Shown one piece after another: positions 43,026 to 44,807 of a stretch of DNA of 44,807 nt. Under the pieces are notes generated by a model. The model ran no database searches, was not told the origin of the DNA, and saw only the letters and a list, made by a program, of their open reading frames with translations. Origin of the DNA: Clostridia bacterium (GTDB lineage: Bacteria; Bacillota; Clostridia; Christensenellales; Borkfalkiaceae); NCBI GenBank assembly GCA_017397305.1, contig JAFQJB010000012.1, positions 1 through 44,807 of the forward strand. The letters run 5' to 3'. A program made the translations under genes and the position numbers. Position 1 is the first letter of the stretch. Every line of letters begins with the position of its first letter.

Positions 43026-43547
43026 ATGAGTGCGATTTGTATATTTGATTTTACTGAAAATAATTTAACGTATTCAAGCATGGATTCTCTTTCAAAGGAA
43101 ATAGTTAGATTTGTTTTAGATATAGACAAAGGCGTGTTTTTCTACGTTCCCATTTTTTTGGATGGAAAAAAGCAAGAAAAAATCAAGGGTTCAAACATGC
43201 GTAATGCATTTGAGATAACGGAAAAATTTTTTAATTCAAATTGTGAATTTATTGAAAATTTTAATGAAAAAATACTTAAACAAAATGGCGCAAGCGGGAG
43301 AGAACTAAAAAGTTTTTTTACTGAGACCTTTGGCTTTTTAGAGAAATTGCTTGATATTATTTTCAAATACGATGTTTCAGCGGTCAAAATTTATTTAGCT
43401 GATGATAACGTGGATAAAGAGAGTGATTTTGAAATAGTAGAAACGACCAAACAAGAATTTTTGAACTGCTTATATGACAAATCTTTAGAAAGTAGTGATT
43501 TTTTTAACGACATGCCATCAATAAAATTTATTATAAAAAAAGCTTAA
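43026..43547 (+). CDS. Unknown acidic cytosolic protein
   Basis: 173 residues, no membrane segment. Begins MSAICIFDFTENNLTYSSM, has a central helical part (NGASGRELKSFFTETFGFLE; LLDIIFKYDVSAVKIYLADD) and ends DMPSIKFIIKKA. No family recognised. The SD is poor: AAAAGGAG lies about 45 bp upstream at 42975. It belongs to the first cassette and is followed by two terminators (43563, 43652). Same immunity-like caveat as its neighbour. Confidence 0.55.
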   Translation: MSAICIFDFTENNLTYSSMDSLSKEIVRFVLDIDKGVFFYVPIFLDGKKQEKIKGSNMRNAFEITEKFFNSNCEFIENFNEKILKQNGASGRELKSFFTETFGFLEKLLDIIFKYDVSAVKIYLADDNVDKESDFEIVETTKQEFLNCLYDKSLESSDFFNDMPSIKFIIKKA

Positions 43548-43562
43548 AACAAGGCAAAGAAA

Positions 43563-43596
43563 AAAAGAGAGTTTGCAAGAAAGCGAACTCTCTTTT
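43563..43596 (+). terminator. Terminator of cassette-1 genes
   Basis: Arms AAAAGAGAGTTTGC/GCGAACTCTCTTTT, with one mismatch and flanking T-run. Confidence 0.8.
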
Positions 43597-43651
43597 GTTG
43601 TAAACGAAAAAACTGGCGAGGTGCAAGAAAAAAGAAACCAAAAGAAAACAT

Positions 43652-43739
43652 AAAAAAAGAGGCTTAGATAAGCCTCTTTTTTTATGTATTGACAAGCGAT
43701 TTCCCTTGTGGTAAAATATAGACAGCATAGAATATATAA
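43652..43739 (+). repeat. Terminator-promoter cassette, copy 2
   Basis: Terminator AAAAGAGGCTT/AAGCCTCTTTT (43652-43683), then TTGACA (43689-43694), 17 bp, TAAAAT (43712-43717), with the spacer identical to copy 1 and the same ACAGCATAGAATAT start region. Drives the small membrane-protein genes that follow. Confidence 0.9.
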
Positions 43740-43762
43740 AAAAGGAAGTGAAGATTTTAATT

Positions 43763-43873
43763 GTGATTAAAATCTTTATAAAACTTGCAGTTCTATTGTA
43801 AAAACATTGTTTTTACACTTCTGTTTTAATGATAGTGGCTGCAATTTTTGGTGGCTTTGGTGGGGCAACTTAA
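43763..43873 (+). pseudogene. Possible broken small membrane peptide
   Basis: Frame from GTG 43763 reads VIKIFIKLAVLL, a TAA at 43799, then KHCFYTSVLMIVAAIFGGFGG and AT to the stop at 43871. The internal stop lies in a perfect 21-bp palindrome TGTAAAAAC-ATT-GTTTTTACA (43797-43817), which may have been inserted. A second hairpin GATTTTAAT/ATTAAAATC covers the start (43753-43774). The SD is distant. It may just as well be a structured leader. Confidence 0.3.
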
Positions 43874-43895
43874 AATAATTTTTTAGGGATAAAAA

Positions 43896-44000
43896 ATGAA
43901 AAAACAAAAAGTTAGTAAGTATTTAATAATAAGCATGTATGCGGTTGCAATTTCTTCTCTTGTGAGTATTGCTTTAATGTGGTTTACAATTTTTAGGTAG
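43896..44000 (+). CDS. 34-residue single-pass membrane protein
   Basis: A short frame MKKQKVSKYLIISMYAVAIS then SLVSIALMWFTIFR: a basic N-terminus, then one transmembrane helix. SD AGGGAT lies 8 bp upstream of the ATG. It is the first intact gene of cassette 2, 9 bp before the next. Function unknown. Confidence 0.55.
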   Translation: MKKQKVSKYLIISMYAVAISSLVSIALMWFTIFR

Positions 44001-44009
44001 GAAACAGGA

Positions 44010-44213
44010 ATGAAAAATATTTACGGAAAAAATGCCATAATTTTTTGTTTGTGCATTTCAATTATATTGCCATTTGTTTCTTTTTTGTATTTGCTAAAAA
44101 GATTTAGTGTTTTTGGGGTTGTTGCTCTAGTTGTAAACGTGACGTCAATTTTTGTTGTCGCGTTTTGCCTAACAAAAGAAATTAAAAGGAATAAAAAGCA
44201 AAAAAGACTTTAG
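44010..44213 (+). CDS. Small two-pass membrane protein
   Basis: 67 residues: two hydrophobic helices (IIFCLCISIILPFVSFLYLL and VFGVVALVVNVTSIFVVAFC) and a strongly basic tail KEIKRNKKQKRL. SD CAGGAA just before ATG. Between two other small membrane genes in the same unit; no family recognised. Confidence 0.6.
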   Translation: MKNIYGKNAIIFCLCISIILPFVSFLYLLKRFSVFGVVALVVNVTSIFVVAFCLTKEIKRNKKQKRL

Positions 44214-44222
44214 AAAAACATT

Positions 44223-44564
44223 ATGAGCGAAAAAGTAGTTATAAAAAAATTTAAATATTTTTTTTCATTGATTCCTTTTGTTAGTTTGATTATTGCTTGG
44301 ATTATGTCGTGGGTTGCTATTTACAAAGCGACAGGACAAAGAAAATTTATATTCTATCATTATATTATTTGGAGCATAATGATGATTATATTTTTTATAA
44401 TATTCATTGTCTTATATAATCTTATTTTTTCAAAGTATTCAATTATCTTTCAAGTAATATCATCAATAATTTGCTTATACGTGGTTTCTATTATACTATC
44501 AATTTTGGGACTTATGGTTGCAAAGACCATTATAGAAAAATATTATCTCAAAGTTGTTGAGTAG
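44223..44564 (+). CDS. Small multi-pass membrane protein
   Basis: 113 residues with three to four hydrophobic helices (FSLIPFVSLIIAWIMSWVAI; IIWSIMMIIFFIIFIVLYNL; IIFQVISSIICLYVVSIILS). The YKATGQRKFIFYH loop lies between helices 1 and 2. It starts 9 bp after the preceding gene. No recognisable family; probable functional partner of the two upstream membrane peptides. Confidence 0.6.
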   Translation: MSEKVVIKKFKYFFSLIPFVSLIIAWIMSWVAIYKATGQRKFIFYHYIIWSIMMIIFFIIFIVLYNLIFSKYSIIFQVISSIICLYVVSIILSILGLMVAKTIIEKYYLKVVE

Positions 44565-44580
44565 AATGATTTATTAAACC

Positions 44581-44669
44581 AAAAAAGAGGCTTAGATAAG
44601 CCTCTTTTTTATGTGTGTTGACAAGTGTTTTTGCTTGTGATAAAATATACACAGCATAGAATATATAAA
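44581..44669 (+). repeat. Terminator-promoter cassette, copy 3
   Basis: Terminator AAAAAAGAGGCTT/AAGCCTCTTTTTT (44581-44610), then TTGACA (44618-44623), 17 bp, TAAAAT (44641-44646), then ACAGCATAGAATATATAAA. The spacer has diverged from copies 1 and 2 yet keeps the ACAAG/CTTGT inverted repeat. Confidence 0.9.
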
Positions 44670-44711
44670 TGGTTAATTCGTTGTCTAGGATTTAAATAAT
44701 AGGAGTAAATA

Positions 44712-44807
44712 GTGCGCAAATTCTTTTATAAAGTGACATACCAAAAAGAAAACAATGGTGGAAATTTTGACTTGGGTATTTTTTCAACAAAAACGAATGC
44801 TCAAAAA
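44712..44807 (+). CDS. Start of an unknown gene, cut by the window end
   Basis: GTG 44712 with SD TAGGAGT opens a frame of 32 codons to the end: begins (M)RKFFYKVTYQKENNGGNFDL and continues GIFSTKTNAQK. No signal peptide. The strand-turn-strand pattern KVTYQKENNGG-F-LGIFST suggests a small soluble domain. It is the first gene behind cassette copy 3. Confidence 0.55.
   Translation, partial: MRKFFYKVTYQKENNGGNFDLGIFSTKTNAQK

Noticed and set aside
42513..43547. Confirmed polymorphic-toxin immunity cluster
   Set aside because: The proteins are not recognisable members of an immunity family and no toxin gene is in view; kept only as a suggestion.

Overview
The window is low-GC Firmicutes-type DNA. 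It has a consensus sigma-A promoter in front of most transcription units (TTGACA / N17 / TATAAT or TAAAAT), purine-rich ribosome binding sites, a T-box leader, a ZTP riboswitch, formate-tetrahydrofolate ligase, VanW and LRR lipoproteins. This fits an uncultured gut-type clostridium; I cannot place it more precisely from sequence alone.

Layout. 1-645: end of an rRNA operon (5S), tRNA-Asn and an unusual hairpin-rich stretch that repeats the tRNA 3' end. 646-3681: a compact BcgI-like (Type IIB) restriction-modification operon headed by a ribbon-helix-helix regulator with its own operator array. 3895-6283: small accessory genes (XRE regulators, a lipoprotein, a DUF4177-like protein). 6291-9533: a T-box leader and an XRE-cupin-acyl-CoA synthetase fusion, bracketed by copies of an undescribed structured repeat, one copy before the gene and 3.3 tandem copies of about 129 bp after it. 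9603-12497: MFS and AEC transporters and a small membrane protein. 12517-17829: a LacI regulator divergent from a ceramidase-like / fucose-isomerase-like / GH39 catabolic operon. 17868-20634: RsmE, a CPA2 antiporter and a MarR regulator. 20795-23921: a large LRR surface lipoprotein on the minus strand, preceded by a structured, terminator-ending leader of unknown class. 24043-24732: tRNA-Ser(GCT) embedded in a minus-strand array of tRNA-end-capped hairpin modules. 24783-26674: VanW and two related small lipoproteins, the second broken. 26835-29634: TrkA-TrkH potassium uptake. 29668-42168: a ZTP-riboswitch-controlled purine operon, purE-F-M-N-O-H(AICARFT)-D-L plus fhs. 42173-44807: an accessory array of small genes separated by three copies of one terminator-promoter cassette.

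How it works together. The purine block encodes PRPP-to-IMP steps apart from PurC and PurB, which are not in the window. Fhs supplies the formyl-THF used by PurN and the AICAR transformylase, and the leader senses ZTP, the signal of formyl-THF shortage. IMP closure uses a PurO-type cyclohydrolase rather than a fused PurH. TrkA/TrkH is a complete K+ uptake pair. The LacI-linked operon looks like a single sugar or glycoconjugate catabolic unit.

The best candidates for something undescribed are: (1) the covarying 129-bp repeats around the acyl-CoA synthetase gene; (2) the structured leader of the LRR gene; (3) the tRNA-end-capped hairpin modules at both tRNA loci; (4) the repeated terminator-promoter cassettes at the right end.
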